Source of the DNA: UBA1268 sp965662195
GTDB taxonomy: Bacteria > Planctomycetota > Planctomycetia > Pirellulales > UBA1268
Assembly: GCA_965662195.1 (NCBI GenBank)
Contig: CBFIHA010000003.1
Location: 1 to 64,000 of the forward strand
Length of the DNA stretch: 64,000 nt
Direction: 5' to 3'
Part shown: positions 38,301-47,520 of the stretch, piece after piece
Numbering within the stretch: the stretch's first letter is position 1
How the letters are laid out: the number at the start of each line of letters is the position of its first letter
The notes under the pieces: generated by a model
Seen by the model: the letters and a program-made list of their open reading frames with translations, nothing else
The model's database searches: none
Told to the model about the DNA's origin: nothing
Position numbers and translations under genes: made by a program

Positions 38301-39572
38301 TCAATAGCGGTAGATTGCCGCTAGGCCGCTGTCGGTCGGCATCCGGCCGCGCTCCAGGGAGAGAATCTCGCCACCGTGCAGCAGGACCGTCTCGGCGACC
38401 GCGCCGAGGATGTCCTCGGTGCGAATGGCCGGTGCGTCGCCGGTGCGGGACAGGTCGGCAGGGACTTCACCGTCACCATGGATCGCCCCAGTGGTCCGGT
38501 CGAGCCAGCCCGGCTCGAAGCGGTCATCCTCCACCAGGAGCGTGGCCACCCGGCCGGCCACCGCCGCCCGGGCGATGCCGGGCAGGTCACCGGCTGCCAG
38601 GCCCCGGTCACGGGCAAGCGTGTACAGCCGCAACTCACGGTCGATCCGCCGGCTGCGGTCGGCAGCAAAGATCGGCAGCACCAGCTTGGCGATCTCGGGT
38701 GGGGGCAGCAGGTGGACACCCTTGGGCACGTAGGCCTCCAACAGCAGCCTGTTTTGGGACAGTCCCCGGAAGACGGCCGCCAGTTCGGGGAGCGCGACCA
38801 GCACCAGCGGGAGCCCGCCCGGCAGCGAGACCCGCTCGCGAATCACCTCATCGACGTGCCGGAAGAAGATTTCAGTGTCGGTGTCGATATTTTCCTGCTT
38901 TGAGCGGAACCCACCGTGGACTACCCCGGCTGTATTCAGCAGCCGCCGCATCCGGTGGGGTTGCAGCAGTTCGTCGTCGATCACGCTCGAGCGGTTGAGC
39001 GGCTGCGCGGCCGGCTCGGCCACTCCCCGCAGGGGTACCGGCTCAAGCTCGAGCGGCTCAAGCGGATCGACCGCTCCGGCGATGAACCGGCCTTCGTAGA
39101 CATGGGCCTCGCGGCTGGTCAGCGTCAGGACGTTAAAGCGGTCGATCGCCGCGGCCTGCCGCAACAGCGGCAGCGTATGAAACCGGGTGCTGACCAGGGC
39201 CAGCGGCTTGACCGGCTTGGGGAGCAGGAAGGCTCGGGCCCAGCCCTCGGCTCCAAAGACCGCCAGACCCGCGCGGGTGTGTTCCCAGAATCGCCGGTCG
39301 GAGGCGAGCTGGTGAAAGGGCCGCAGCAGCCGCTCGATCTCATCGCGGCTGCGGGAGAGTGAGAGGGCCATCTCGAGCGATTCGACCAGATGCCGGTACG
39401 AGGGCAGATCGGCCCGGTTCTCGGGGACGTTGCGGTGGGTCGGCAGCGAAAGCGTCAGGCAGGGGCCTGATGGCGCTGCAAGCAGGTCACGGACAGCCGC
39501 CAGCGCCAGGCCGGTGATCGCCAGGCCGTTGGTACTCCGGCCGGCGTTGGCGAGCGTTCCTGGTTCGGCCAT
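38301..39572 (-). CDS. baeRF-family protein (bacterial release-factor-like)
   Basis: This 423-residue protein resembles the baeRF group, bacterial relatives of archaeal/eukaryotic release factor eRF1 thought to act on ribosomes. Supporting segments are CLTLSLPTHRNVPENRADLPSYRHLVESLE, FHTLPLLRQAAAIDRFNVLTLTSREAHVYEG, LVLVALPELAAVFRGLSQN, and the end AETVLLHGGEILSLERGRMPTDSGLAAIYRY. No GGQ motif is seen, as in several baeRF families. GGAG six bases ahead of ATG 39572 favours that start over GTG 39584. The family call rests on recalled motif resemblance. Confidence 0.7.
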   Translation of the reverse strand: MAEPGTLANAGRSTNGLAITGLALAAVRDLLAAPSGPCLTLSLPTHRNVPENRADLPSYRHLVESLEMALSLSRSRDEIERLLRPFHQLASDRRFWEHTRAGLAVFGAEGWARAFLLPKPVKPLALVSTRFHTLPLLRQAAAIDRFNVLTLTSREAHVYEGRFIAGAVDPLEPLELEPVPLRGVAEPAAQPLNRSSVIDDELLQPHRMRRLLNTAGVVHGGFRSKQENIDTDTEIFFRHVDEVIRERVSLPGGLPLVLVALPELAAVFRGLSQNRLLLEAYVPKGVHLLPPPEIAKLVLPIFAADRSRRIDRELRLYTLARDRGLAAGDLPGIARAAVAGRVATLLVEDDRFEPGWLDRTTGAIHGDGEVPADLSRTGDAPAIRTEDILGAVAETVLLHGGEILSLERGRMPTDSGLAAIYRY

Positions 39573-39946
39573 GGCAGTCTCCACGAAAGGGAAAGGCAGC
39601 CGTGCCGAGAAAACCGGGGAATCTTCCCCGCTGGTCCGCGTCAGTCACGTGTCCTCACAATGTGGGTCCGGGGCGGCGCCACTGAGGATCGTTCAGCGGG
39701 CAGCCGGTGCTGGTCAATCTCGGATGATAACACTCGGTTTTTCATCACCTGCCAACATGGACAGGCCTGCACACAGCTTCGCTGACGGGTCGCCCACGGC
39801 GAGAATCGATGAACGCGACTGCTGGTGGAAGCCAGTTGTATTATCCTCCTGCGCAGGGATATGATCCCGGCTGAGGGGTAGTCGGTTCGGCCCGATCGCG
39901 AATTGGATCGCGGGAGGCTTTTGGCACGAGAAGACGAGGGACAACC
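39573..39946. other. Divergent intergenic region
   Basis: No gene is seen between the divergent baeRF gene and the propeller gene. A good promoter candidate for the plus-strand pair lies at 39836-39865. Other sequence shows only a few short AT-rich runs. Confidence 0.5.
39836..39865 (+). promoter_or_regulatory. Possible sigma-70 promoter
   Basis: TTGTAT (39836-39841) and TATGAT (39860-39865) are 18 bases apart, about 80 bases upstream of the ATG at 39947, which has GAGGG six bases ahead. It would drive the two-gene propeller/PhnD-PQQ unit. Confidence 0.4.
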
Positions 39947-41206
39947 ATGAACGCTCAGTTAATAGTGCAGCTCGCCATCGGCCTTTCTCGGGTCTGGTTC
40001 ACGGACACTGCCCAGCCACCGCAGCCCCGAGTGGTTGAACAGGCTTCCCCCGCGGCCAAGGCTCCGCCCTTTTGCGAAACCCGGACGGTCACGGTTGCCG
40101 CCGAGCACGGCAGCATTCTCGGGTTCGTCCCCGATGCCGCCGGGGGGCTGGTGGTCGTGAGCGGCCAGCATCTCCAGTATGGCGGCTATCGGCGGCCGCA
40201 GGCTGACGGCCCCATTCCCAACCGGCTGGTCTGGATGGATGCAACTGGGGCGGAACAGCGGGCTGTCGAACTTCCGGAAAATCCTCGCGGCTTGAACCGT
40301 GCGGACGACGGTACGGTCTACGTGGTGGGGAATGCGACCGTGGCCTGGTACGACGCAGCGGGTCAGCATTTGGGAACGTGCGAGGCCCCCCACTTCGTGC
40401 TGCCGGAGGCTGAGCACGAAGCATTTACCGAGGAAGCGGTCGAGCGACGCGATCTCAGCCTGACGCACCAGGAAACGCAGCTGAAAGCATTCGAAGAGAC
40501 ATTGGCAGCAATCGAGGCCAAGCCTGAAGAGGAGCAAACGCCCGTCGACGTGGCCCAACGCAACAATCTGCAAAGCCGAGTCAGGAGCCAGCGCGAGGCC
40601 ATCGAGCAGCGGCGGGCGATGACCCCGGATCAGCTTTTTGACGAGGCGGTCAGCAACGCGAAACAGCTCTACCGCGTTGCCGTCTCCAAAGAGCACGTGT
40701 TTCTGGTTGGCCGGGAAACCTTTGGATACGGCTATGCGGTCTGGCGTTGTGACCGAGAGTGCCGACAGCCGGAGAAGATCATCTCGGGTCTGAGCGGCTG
40801 CTGTGGGCAGATGGACATCCAGGTGATCGGGGACCGGTTGGCGGTTGCCGAAAACTCACGGCACCGCGTCATCATGGCGGACTTTGAGGGGGAGACCGTC
40901 ACCAGTTTCGGAAAGCGGGACCGATCCGGCAGCGCTGCTGGTTTTAGCGGTTGTTGCAATCCGATGAATACCTGCCGGGCTCCAGACGGTAGCCTCCTGA
41001 CGTCTGAGTCGAATGGCTGCGTCAAACGGTTTGCCATCGACGGCAGCTTCCAGGAGGTGGTCGGAAATGCAGCCGTCCGTTCGGGTTGTAAAAACTCGAC
41101 GGTCGGGATGGCTGCTGATGGCAGTCGGATTTACTACCTCGATATCTCGAAAGGGCAGATCATCGTGCTGGAAAAGCCACCGGCTGTGCTCGCCCAGGAG
41201 GATTAG
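39947..41206 (+). CDS. Beta-propeller-like protein with paired Cys-Cys motifs
   Basis: This 419-residue protein is built of repeated strands like those of NHL or six-bladed propellers (ILGFVPDAAGGLVVVSG, NRADDGTVYVVGNATVAWYDAAG, QVIGDRLAVAENSRHRVIMADF, RAPDGSLLTSESNGCVKRFAIDG, GMAADGSRIYYLDISKGQIIVL). A charged, helical insert (about residues 150-230) looks like a coiled coil. Two near-identical motifs, SGCCGQMD (Cys285-286) and SGCCNPMN (Cys336-337), plus a later SGCK, suggest a metal or redox site. The N-terminus is only weakly signal-like. Its stop is two bases before the next gene, indicating one operon. No named family is recognised with confidence. Confidence 0.75.
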   Translation: MNAQLIVQLAIGLSRVWFTDTAQPPQPRVVEQASPAAKAPPFCETRTVTVAAEHGSILGFVPDAAGGLVVVSGQHLQYGGYRRPQADGPIPNRLVWMDATGAEQRAVELPENPRGLNRADDGTVYVVGNATVAWYDAAGQHLGTCEAPHFVLPEAEHEAFTEEAVERRDLSLTHQETQLKAFEETLAAIEAKPEEEQTPVDVAQRNNLQSRVRSQREAIEQRRAMTPDQLFDEAVSNAKQLYRVAVSKEHVFLVGRETFGYGYAVWRCDRECRQPEKIISGLSGCCGQMDIQVIGDRLAVAENSRHRVIMADFEGETVTSFGKRDRSGSAAGFSGCCNPMNTCRAPDGSLLTSESNGCVKRFAIDGSFQEVVGNAAVRSGCKNSTVGMAADGSRIYYLDISKGQIIVLEKPPAVLAQED

Positions 41207-41208
41207 CC

Positions 41209-43311
41209 ATGCGTCGTATCTCCTCAACGGTTGCGGGCTGTTCGGTGCCGGCCGTCGTAGCGACCTCCGCCATGCTTCTGCTCACAACCGCGGCGGTAGC
41301 GGCCGAACCGCCGCTGACGATGGTCGTGATGGATCCTTTGGCAGCCCCCCTGTCCTGTCCCTGTGTGGCGGGTTATGCCCAGCGTGACTACGCGCAATTG
41401 GCCGACTTTCTGAAAGGTCGACTCGGGCATGAAGTGGCGGTCAGCTTTTGTGAGTCGCTGTCCGCAGATGGCAAACAGGTCGGGCAGGCCGACATCGTGA
41501 TCGGCAAGCGGTCGGTCGTCGAGGCAGACAGTCGAAGGCTCGCAGCAACAGCTGAATCACCCTATCTCCCGGTTGCCAGCCTGACCGATCAGGAGGGTTC
41601 ACCCTGGCAGCATGGGCTGCTTGTGGTGCATCGGGATGACCCGGCCCGTTCAATCGAGGACCTGCGGCAACATACGATCCACCTCGGTCCCGATGACTGT
41701 ACTGAAAAAAATGCCGCGGCCCGACTGCTGCTGCAGCAGCATGGCCTAAAAATTGCGGCTGATGCACCAGTCTCCGCCGCCTGCAGTGACGGTGCGGCGG
41801 CCGTGATTGAGGCTGCTCAGGCGGCGGGCCCTCCGGCTGCAACGGTGATTTCGAGCTATGCCCAGCCCTTGCTGGAGGGATGCGGCACCATAAGACGAGG
41901 TGATCTGCGAGTGATCGGCCGAACAGCAGACGTGCCCTTCGTCACCGCCTTCCTTTCAGCCCGGTTGGCAGCTGAGTTGCGGACAGCCCTGACCCAGGCT
42001 TTGCTGGAGGTTGGCGATCAACCGCTGCTGCGATTGGCGTTGGAGACGAAGCGGGGTTTCATTCCGCTGGTCCCGCTGGGGGCGGCCGCTCCGGCTGGTG
42101 CTGATCAGTCATGGGCTGAGCCGAAGCGGATCAACGGGGATTGGCCCGGCTGGCGGGGGCCGTGGCGTGACGGTCGGGTTGCCTGGTTGCCGGAGGTCCT
42201 GCCAGCCCGCCAGACGCGGCGGTGGCAGGGCACGCTGTTTGGTGAGGGGGTGGGGGGTGTGGCGGTAGCCGAAGGCGTCGTGGTCGTCGGTGATCGTGAT
42301 CTTGCTGATGAGCGGGATGTCTTTCATGCCTTCGACGCTGCCACTGGTGAGCGGCTCTGGATGTTCGACTATCCTGCTGCCGGGCACCTCGACTACGGCA
42401 ATTCGCCCCGGGCCACACCCTTGCTTGCTGCTGGCAATGCCTATCTGCTGGGGGCGTTTGGTCAGCTTCACTGCTGCCACCTGCGGACTGGAAAACTGGT
42501 CTGGAAGCGACATATCCGTAAGGATTTCAACGCAACCGATGAACTGATCTGGGGTGTTGCCTCTTCGCCGCTGATTGTCGATGACCAGCTGATCGTCAAT
42601 CCCGGCGGTCCGGAGGCGGCGGTCGCTGCGTTGGATCCGCGTACCGGGAAAACGCTTTGGCAGACTGCTGGTCAGCCTGCTGCATTTGCCTCGATCATCC
42701 TCGGGGAACTAGCGGGAAAACGGCAGCTCATCGGGCTTGACAAGGTTTCCTGTGGTGGCTGGGATCCCGGAACGGGTGCCCGGCTCTGGACGTACACCCC
42801 CAAGGTGCCGGGAGACTTCAACGTTCCCACCCCGCTGGTAGTGGCCGACGGGGTGCTCCTTGCCAGTGAGAACAATGGGCTGAGGCGTCTCGGGTTTGCC
42901 ACGCAGGCACCGGCCGTTGTGGCTCGCTTTTCTCGACTGAAGCCCGATATGCACACCCCCGTGGTTACGGCCGGCCGCATCATTGCCGTACACGACGGCC
43001 GGGTTTTCTGCCTTGATGCGACCACACTGCAGCTGCTCTGGTCGGCATTCGACCGTTCACTGAAGGGGCATGTCTCGCTGATCGCGGCTGACGACCGAGT
43101 GCTGTTGCAGACGCAGGGGGGCGAACTCCTCATCATCGCTGCAGCGGCCGATCGGCTCAGGATCGTCAGCCGGAGTCTGCCTTTCCGGCGCGAGGTGTCG
43201 ACCTATGCCCATCCCGCTGTCGCCGGCGACGCCATCTATGTCCGGGGTCCTGGAAAATTGATCTGCCTGCCGCTGGTGCCCGCCGGCGGAGCGACCGCGA
43301 GTGACTCGTGA
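41209..43311 (+). CDS. PhnD-like binding domain fused to PQQ propeller
   Basis: This 700-residue exported protein joins two folds. After a signal peptide (SAMLLLTTAAVAA), residues 35-290 resemble the PhnD/SsuA periplasmic binding family (MVVMDPLAAPLSCPCVAGYAQRDYAQLADFLKGRLG, ADIVIGKRSVV, GLLVVHRDDPARSIEDLRQHTIHLGPDDCTEKNAAARLLL, VISSYAQPLLEGCGTI). Residues 310-695 form a PQQ-type propeller with blades such as DWPGWRGPWRDG, VFHAFDAATGERLWMFDYP, AALDPRTGKTLWQT. The binding domain has three Cys-rich spots (CPC, DCTE, ACSD). It starts two bases after the propeller gene, so the two are surely one unit. Ligand unknown. Confidence 0.85.
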   Translation: MRRISSTVAGCSVPAVVATSAMLLLTTAAVAAEPPLTMVVMDPLAAPLSCPCVAGYAQRDYAQLADFLKGRLGHEVAVSFCESLSADGKQVGQADIVIGKRSVVEADSRRLAATAESPYLPVASLTDQEGSPWQHGLLVVHRDDPARSIEDLRQHTIHLGPDDCTEKNAAARLLLQQHGLKIAADAPVSAACSDGAAAVIEAAQAAGPPAATVISSYAQPLLEGCGTIRRGDLRVIGRTADVPFVTAFLSARLAAELRTALTQALLEVGDQPLLRLALETKRGFIPLVPLGAAAPAGADQSWAEPKRINGDWPGWRGPWRDGRVAWLPEVLPARQTRRWQGTLFGEGVGGVAVAEGVVVVGDRDLADERDVFHAFDAATGERLWMFDYPAAGHLDYGNSPRATPLLAAGNAYLLGAFGQLHCCHLRTGKLVWKRHIRKDFNATDELIWGVASSPLIVDDQLIVNPGGPEAAVAALDPRTGKTLWQTAGQPAAFASIILGELAGKRQLIGLDKVSCGGWDPGTGARLWTYTPKVPGDFNVPTPLVVADGVLLASENNGLRRLGFATQAPAVVARFSRLKPDMHTPVVTAGRIIAVHDGRVFCLDATTLQLLWSAFDRSLKGHVSLIAADDRVLLQTQGGELLIIAAAADRLRIVSRSLPFRREVSTYAHPAVAGDAIYVRGPGKLICLPLVPAGGATASDS

Positions 43312-43379
43312 TGGTGCGGCAGCGCCGGCTTGGGCCAGTGCCTCTGCTGGTCATGCCTCTGACCTTGGGGCGGGAAGAC

Positions 43380-44807
43380 TCATGAAAATATCGCCCCAAC
43401 CGGTTTGCCGTGGCCGTCTTCGGTGGCGTAAAACGGCCGGTTCTCGATCTCGTAGACAGTTTTGGGGCTGATGCCCATCGCGGTGAACAGCGTCGCATGG
43501 AGGTCGGTGACAGTGACCGGATTTTCAACTGCGATACAAGGCCGCTCGGCGGCTGTTTTGCCGTAGACAAAGCCCCGTTTCACCCCGCCGCCGAAGAGCA
43601 CCACCGACGAGCCACCGGTGAAGTGCCGGTGCTGGCCGTAGTGTTCGGGTTTCTGTAGGAAGTCCTTGGGTGAGCGGGCCTGGTCATTTGCTGTCGAGCC
43701 GGGCTGGCCCTCGGTGATCATGTCGCGGCTGAACTCACTGGCAATCACCACCAGCGTCCGGTCGAGCAGGCCGCGGGCTTCAAGGTCGCGGATCAGCGTG
43801 GCGATCGGCCGGTCGATTTCCCGGTGCATCCGCACGAGGGTCTCATGGCCCCGTTCATGGGTGTCCCAGTGCTTGAAGGGAATGTATTCGGTGGTCACTT
43901 CCACATAGCGGGCCCCACCCTCGACCAGCCGGCGGGCCAGCAGGCAGCCGCGGCCGAAGCGGCCGGTGTCGTAAGCTTCCTGAACCTCCTTGGGCTCCCG
44001 CGAAAGATCAAAGGCCTGCCGATCCTCTGAACCGAGCAGCCGGTGGGCCTTGTCGAAGCTGCGGAGCAGTGATTCGTGGTGGTAATCACTGGCCAGCTCC
44101 CGCTGGGGCGAGGCGGCCACCAGGCTCTTGAAGTGCTTGTAGCGGCTGGCGAACCGGCCCGGTGCCATCCCCTTCGGTGGCCGCACCGCCAAGGCTGCCT
44201 GTTCAGGGTAGGGCAGGTTCAGCGGCCCAAATTCACTGCCGAAGAAGCCACCTGTCGTGAAGGCTTTGATCTCTTCGTTTTCGCCGATGCCCTCCAGCCG
44301 CTGGCCGATGTTGATGAAGGCCGGCATCACGGGGTTGCGGGGACCGAGTACCCGGGCCATCCAGGCCCCGATGTGCGGGGCGGCCACGGTCTGTGGGGGA
44401 ACGTAGCCGGTATGCCAGTGATACTGGTGCCGTGAGTGCAGGATGCTGCCCAGATCGGGCTGGACATGCGACCGGATCAGCGTGGCCCGATCAAGCACAC
44501 TAGCGATCTCGGGCAGGCCGGCACAGATTTCCATGCCGTCGGCTGCGGTCGGAATGGCAGGAAAGGTGCTGATGCAGTCTGAAACAGCAAGGCCCGGCTC
44601 GAAGGGCTTGTAGACCTTGGGGTCGAAGGTGTCAGGCGCAGCCATACCACCGGCCATCCAGAGCACGATGATGGCGTCGGCCGTTGGCTCAGGATGGATG
44701 ATGGCACTGCCGTCAGCCGTGCTGGCCCGGGCTCGCGGTTCGGGCAGGGCGAGGGTGGTGGTCGCGGCGGCGGCGAGGCTCTTGAGCAGTTCACGTCGGG
44801 TGTTCAT
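43380..44807 (-). CDS. DUF1501 protein, Tat-exported
   Basis: This 475-residue protein is a second DUF1501 member, with a clear twin-arginine signal (NTRRELLKSLAAAATTTLAL). Family blocks include AIIVLWMAGGMAAPDTFDPK, LPEIASVLDRATLIRSHV, LHSRHQYHWHTGY, APHIGAWMARVLGP, ARYVEVTTEYIPFKHWDTHERGH, VIASEFSRDM and GGSSVVLFGGGVKRGFVYG. It lies after the PSCyt1/DUF1549 gene, in the usual gene order; repeat copy C sits in the 259-base gap between. GGAG seven bases upstream supports the ATG. It converges with the PhnD-PQQ gene. Confidence 0.92.
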   Translation of the reverse strand: MNTRRELLKSLAAAATTTLALPEPRARASTADGSAIIHPEPTADAIIVLWMAGGMAAPDTFDPKVYKPFEPGLAVSDCISTFPAIPTAADGMEICAGLPEIASVLDRATLIRSHVQPDLGSILHSRHQYHWHTGYVPPQTVAAPHIGAWMARVLGPRNPVMPAFINIGQRLEGIGENEEIKAFTTGGFFGSEFGPLNLPYPEQAALAVRPPKGMAPGRFASRYKHFKSLVAASPQRELASDYHHESLLRSFDKAHRLLGSEDRQAFDLSREPKEVQEAYDTGRFGRGCLLARRLVEGGARYVEVTTEYIPFKHWDTHERGHETLVRMHREIDRPIATLIRDLEARGLLDRTLVVIASEFSRDMITEGQPGSTANDQARSPKDFLQKPEHYGQHRHFTGGSSVVLFGGGVKRGFVYGKTAAERPCIAVENPVTVTDLHATLFTAMGISPKTVYEIENRPFYATEDGHGKPVGAIFS

Positions 44808-44919
44808 GGTAAGGCTCCGGGAATGGATGGTGGCTGTGCCTCAGCTTTTGTGAAGAAAGAAGTCGAATTCGCCCTGTGGGTGCCAATGACACTGTGCCGT
44901 CGAGCCGGTGTTGCCCACA

Positions 44920-45020
44920 CCCCATCGCCGGACGTTCGTTGCGGCCATCCTGGCCCCCACTCTCTCGACGCTGCCTGCGCTCGGGGCATGGGAAACCCCT
45001 CGTCCGTCTCCCAATTCTTG
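44920..45020 (+). repeat. Dispersed repeat, diverged copy C
   Basis: This segment shares the core CGCCGGACGTTCG with copies A and B, followed by a recognisable but more diverged ACATCC and CACTC..CTCGACG, and ends with CCAATTCT as does copy B. It lacks part of the middle. It lies just downstream of the 3' end of the PSCyt1/DUF1549 gene, again a gene-end position. Confidence 0.65.
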
Positions 45021-45066
45021 TGCAGCAGACATGATCGGCCAGTGAACGGTTCACGGGATGGTTCGG

Positions 45067-47520
45067 TCAGCGGGAAAATTGAAACTCTGGCAGCATGACG
45101 ACGGCCCAGAGGCAGTCGGCAACGGTCTGGGCTGTCGGGGTGTCGGTCAGAATCTCCCGGGCGGCAGCCTGCTCATCCAATGACGGTGGCCGGGACAGGG
45201 CGGCACGGAAGAGCCAGCTGCTGATCGTGTCGGCCTCTGGGCCATGGTCGGCGAGCATGCGGCCGCCACCCGCGGTCAACAGGTCGAACAGCCCCTGTTC
45301 GTTGGCCAACTGAATGGCTTCCAGTGTGGTCAGATCAGTCGGCCGGCTGGTGACGACCTGGTCGCGGTTGGGCCGGCCGAGGGCAGCCATCAATGCCGTC
45401 GCCTTCACCAGCGCGGCCCGCACCATCGGCAACGGGCCGCTGATGGTGGCGGTGAGCACCTGCCGGGTAAAGTCAGCTGCGGCCCGGGCCCAGATCTGCT
45501 GCGAGCGGGCGACAACTGCCGGAGCCCAGTCAGTTGGCTGCTTGTTGCCGGAAAAGAGGGGGCGGCCGTCGTTGACAACCCTGAGCGTCGTTGCCGTCCA
45601 TTCCCAGCCGTCATCTGTTGCCACGACCGCTTTCGAGCCATCCGCGAGCGTTGCCCTGATTTCCAGCTTCAGGGCCGCCGGCCCACCTGCAGGGGCATTG
45701 GCGGCAGAGACAAGAATGCTGTTGCCTCCTGGTTTCAGTTGTGAGGCAACTGCCTGGCTCACCGGCTGCATCCAATCATTGCAGGTGGTGACCTCTTTGC
45801 CGTTGAGAAAGACCTGTGCCTCATTGTCAGCTGCCACCACGAGCTGGGCATGGACAGCCGGGCTGGCAAGTGTGAATGATGTGCGGAAGGTCAGTCTTTC
45901 GCCAGGGGGAGACTGTGCCAGATCGTTCGACCAGATCCAAACGGCCTGCGGCGGTGTTGCGTCAGTTGGGACAGCAACCTCTGAGTTGACCCGCATCACG
46001 TCACCATCAGGCTTGACCGGGGCAGCATCAGTCAGCTGCCAGAGGCAGTCCATGAACTGCTCAGCCGTCAGCCGCCGCGGCAGCGGGCCCGTGAAGACAT
46101 AGCTGCCCGCGGTCGGGTCGGCCGCTGCCGGTGTCACCGCCCCGTAGGCCTCGGAGGTGCAGATGATTGCGAGTACGTGCTTGACGTTCCAGCCCTGATC
46201 GACCAGTTCGCCTGCGAGCAGGTCGAGCAGATCGTCGTTCCAGGGACGGGTCCGCAGGGCCGCGACTGGATGGACAATGCCCCGGCCGAGCAGCCGGGCC
46301 CAGAGCCGGTTGACCAGGTTGCGGGACAGCCAGCCGTTTTCGGGCTGGGTAATCAGCGTCGCCAGCTGCTCCAGCCGCTGCTGCCGCGGAGCGGCCGGGT
46401 CGATCTGGCCAAGGTCGGCAAACAGCCAGCCGGGTGTCGCCATCCGCCCTGTTGCCTTCTCGCAGCGGTGCAGTTCCAGCGGGTTCTCGGCGGCGATTGC
46501 TGCCAGGTCATAGGTCTCTTGTAACGTCCAACGGTCAACAAAGGAGTCGTGACAGCTGGCACACTTGAGGTTGATGCCCAGAAAGGTCTGGCCGATGTTC
46601 TGGGCAAACTGGATCGGGACGGTCTGACTGGCGTTCACCGTCCCCCGCCAGACGATCCCGTCGATGAAGCCGCGGGACTCAGCGGTCGGGGCGATCAACT
46701 CGCGGACAAACTGGTCGAACGGCTTGTTCTCGACCAGCGACTGGTGTAGCCAACTGGTGATCTGCCGACGGCCACCGGTGATGAACCCGGTGCCGCTGTA
46801 GTCGTTGCGGAGCAGATCGTTCCAGAACGACAGCCAGTGTTCGGCATACCGCAGGCGGTGGTCGAAATCAGCTCCCAAGAGCTGTCCGACCAACCGCTGC
46901 CGCTTGGCCGGATCGCGGTCGGCCACGAAGGCCTCGACCTGCGCCGGCTCGGGCAGCAGGCCGACCAGATCGAGATGAAGCCGACGGATAAAGCTGTGGT
47001 CATCACACCGGACCGGCTGGGCGAGGCCCTGCTCGCGATGATAGGCGTCGATGATGCGGTCCACCGGGTTGGTGCGGCCCGCTATCGCCGGCGGCAATTC
47101 GATCTGCCGCAGGGCCAGTGGAGGCTCCCAGCTGGTGCTCTCAAAGGCGAAACCTTCATCCCAGGGGGCTCCGGCATCGATCCAGCGGGTGAGGACTGCG
47201 ATCGCCTCGGCCGGCAGGGGCTCGCCGTCAGCGGGCATCCGCTCGTCGGGGTCGGTGGTGGTGATCCGGCGAATCAATTCACTGGCGGCCGCCTTGCCCG
47301 GCACGAATCCGGCAATTTCTGAGTCGCCCCCGGCCAGCGTCAGCTCGCGGGTGTTCATCGAGTAGCCGCCCTGCCGGGCATCAGCCGTGTGGCACTCGCC
47401 GCAGTGCTGTTTCAGCAGCGGGACCACCTTGTGCGCAAAGTCGATGGCTGAGGCTGATACAGCGGCCGTCAGGACCAGTAGCAAGGCCAGCCCGACGCGG
47501 CTACCGCTTGAAGCGACCAT
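45067..47520 (-). CDS. PSCyt1-DUF1549-DUF1553 protein with inserted jelly-roll domain
   Basis: This 817-residue exported protein has a signal peptide, an N-terminal PSCyt1 cytochrome domain (HCGECH, Cys40, Cys43, His44), DUF1549 (FIRRLHLDLVGLLPEPAQVEAF, then CASCHD), and DUF1553 (LSRNLVNRLWARLLGRGIVHPVAALR..). DUF1553 is split: at about residues 525-645 there is a beta-sandwich-like segment (VWIWSNDLAQSPPGERLTFRTSF..AQVFLNGKEV..GGNSILVSAAN) resembling the sugar-binding jelly roll of glycosidases, after which DUF1553 resumes with ALGRPNRDQVVTSRP and SWLFRAALSRPPSLDEQ. Overlaps the upstream PVC gene by 20 bases. Confidence 0.88.
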   Translation of the reverse strand: MVASSGSRVGLALLLVLTAAVSASAIDFAHKVVPLLKQHCGECHTADARQGGYSMNTRELTLAGGDSEIAGFVPGKAAASELIRRITTTDPDERMPADGEPLPAEAIAVLTRWIDAGAPWDEGFAFESTSWEPPLALRQIELPPAIAGRTNPVDRIIDAYHREQGLAQPVRCDDHSFIRRLHLDLVGLLPEPAQVEAFVADRDPAKRQRLVGQLLGADFDHRLRYAEHWLSFWNDLLRNDYSGTGFITGGRRQITSWLHQSLVENKPFDQFVRELIAPTAESRGFIDGIVWRGTVNASQTVPIQFAQNIGQTFLGINLKCASCHDSFVDRWTLQETYDLAAIAAENPLELHRCEKATGRMATPGWLFADLGQIDPAAPRQQRLEQLATLITQPENGWLSRNLVNRLWARLLGRGIVHPVAALRTRPWNDDLLDLLAGELVDQGWNVKHVLAIICTSEAYGAVTPAAADPTAGSYVFTGPLPRRLTAEQFMDCLWQLTDAAPVKPDGDVMRVNSEVAVPTDATPPQAVWIWSNDLAQSPPGERLTFRTSFTLASPAVHAQLVVAADNEAQVFLNGKEVTTCNDWMQPVSQAVASQLKPGGNSILVSAANAPAGGPAALKLEIRATLADGSKAVVATDDGWEWTATTLRVVNDGRPLFSGNKQPTDWAPAVVARSQQIWARAAADFTRQVLTATISGPLPMVRAALVKATALMAALGRPNRDQVVTSRPTDLTTLEAIQLANEQGLFDLLTAGGGRMLADHGPEADTISSWLFRAALSRPPSLDEQAAAREILTDTPTAQTVADCLWAVVMLPEFQFSR

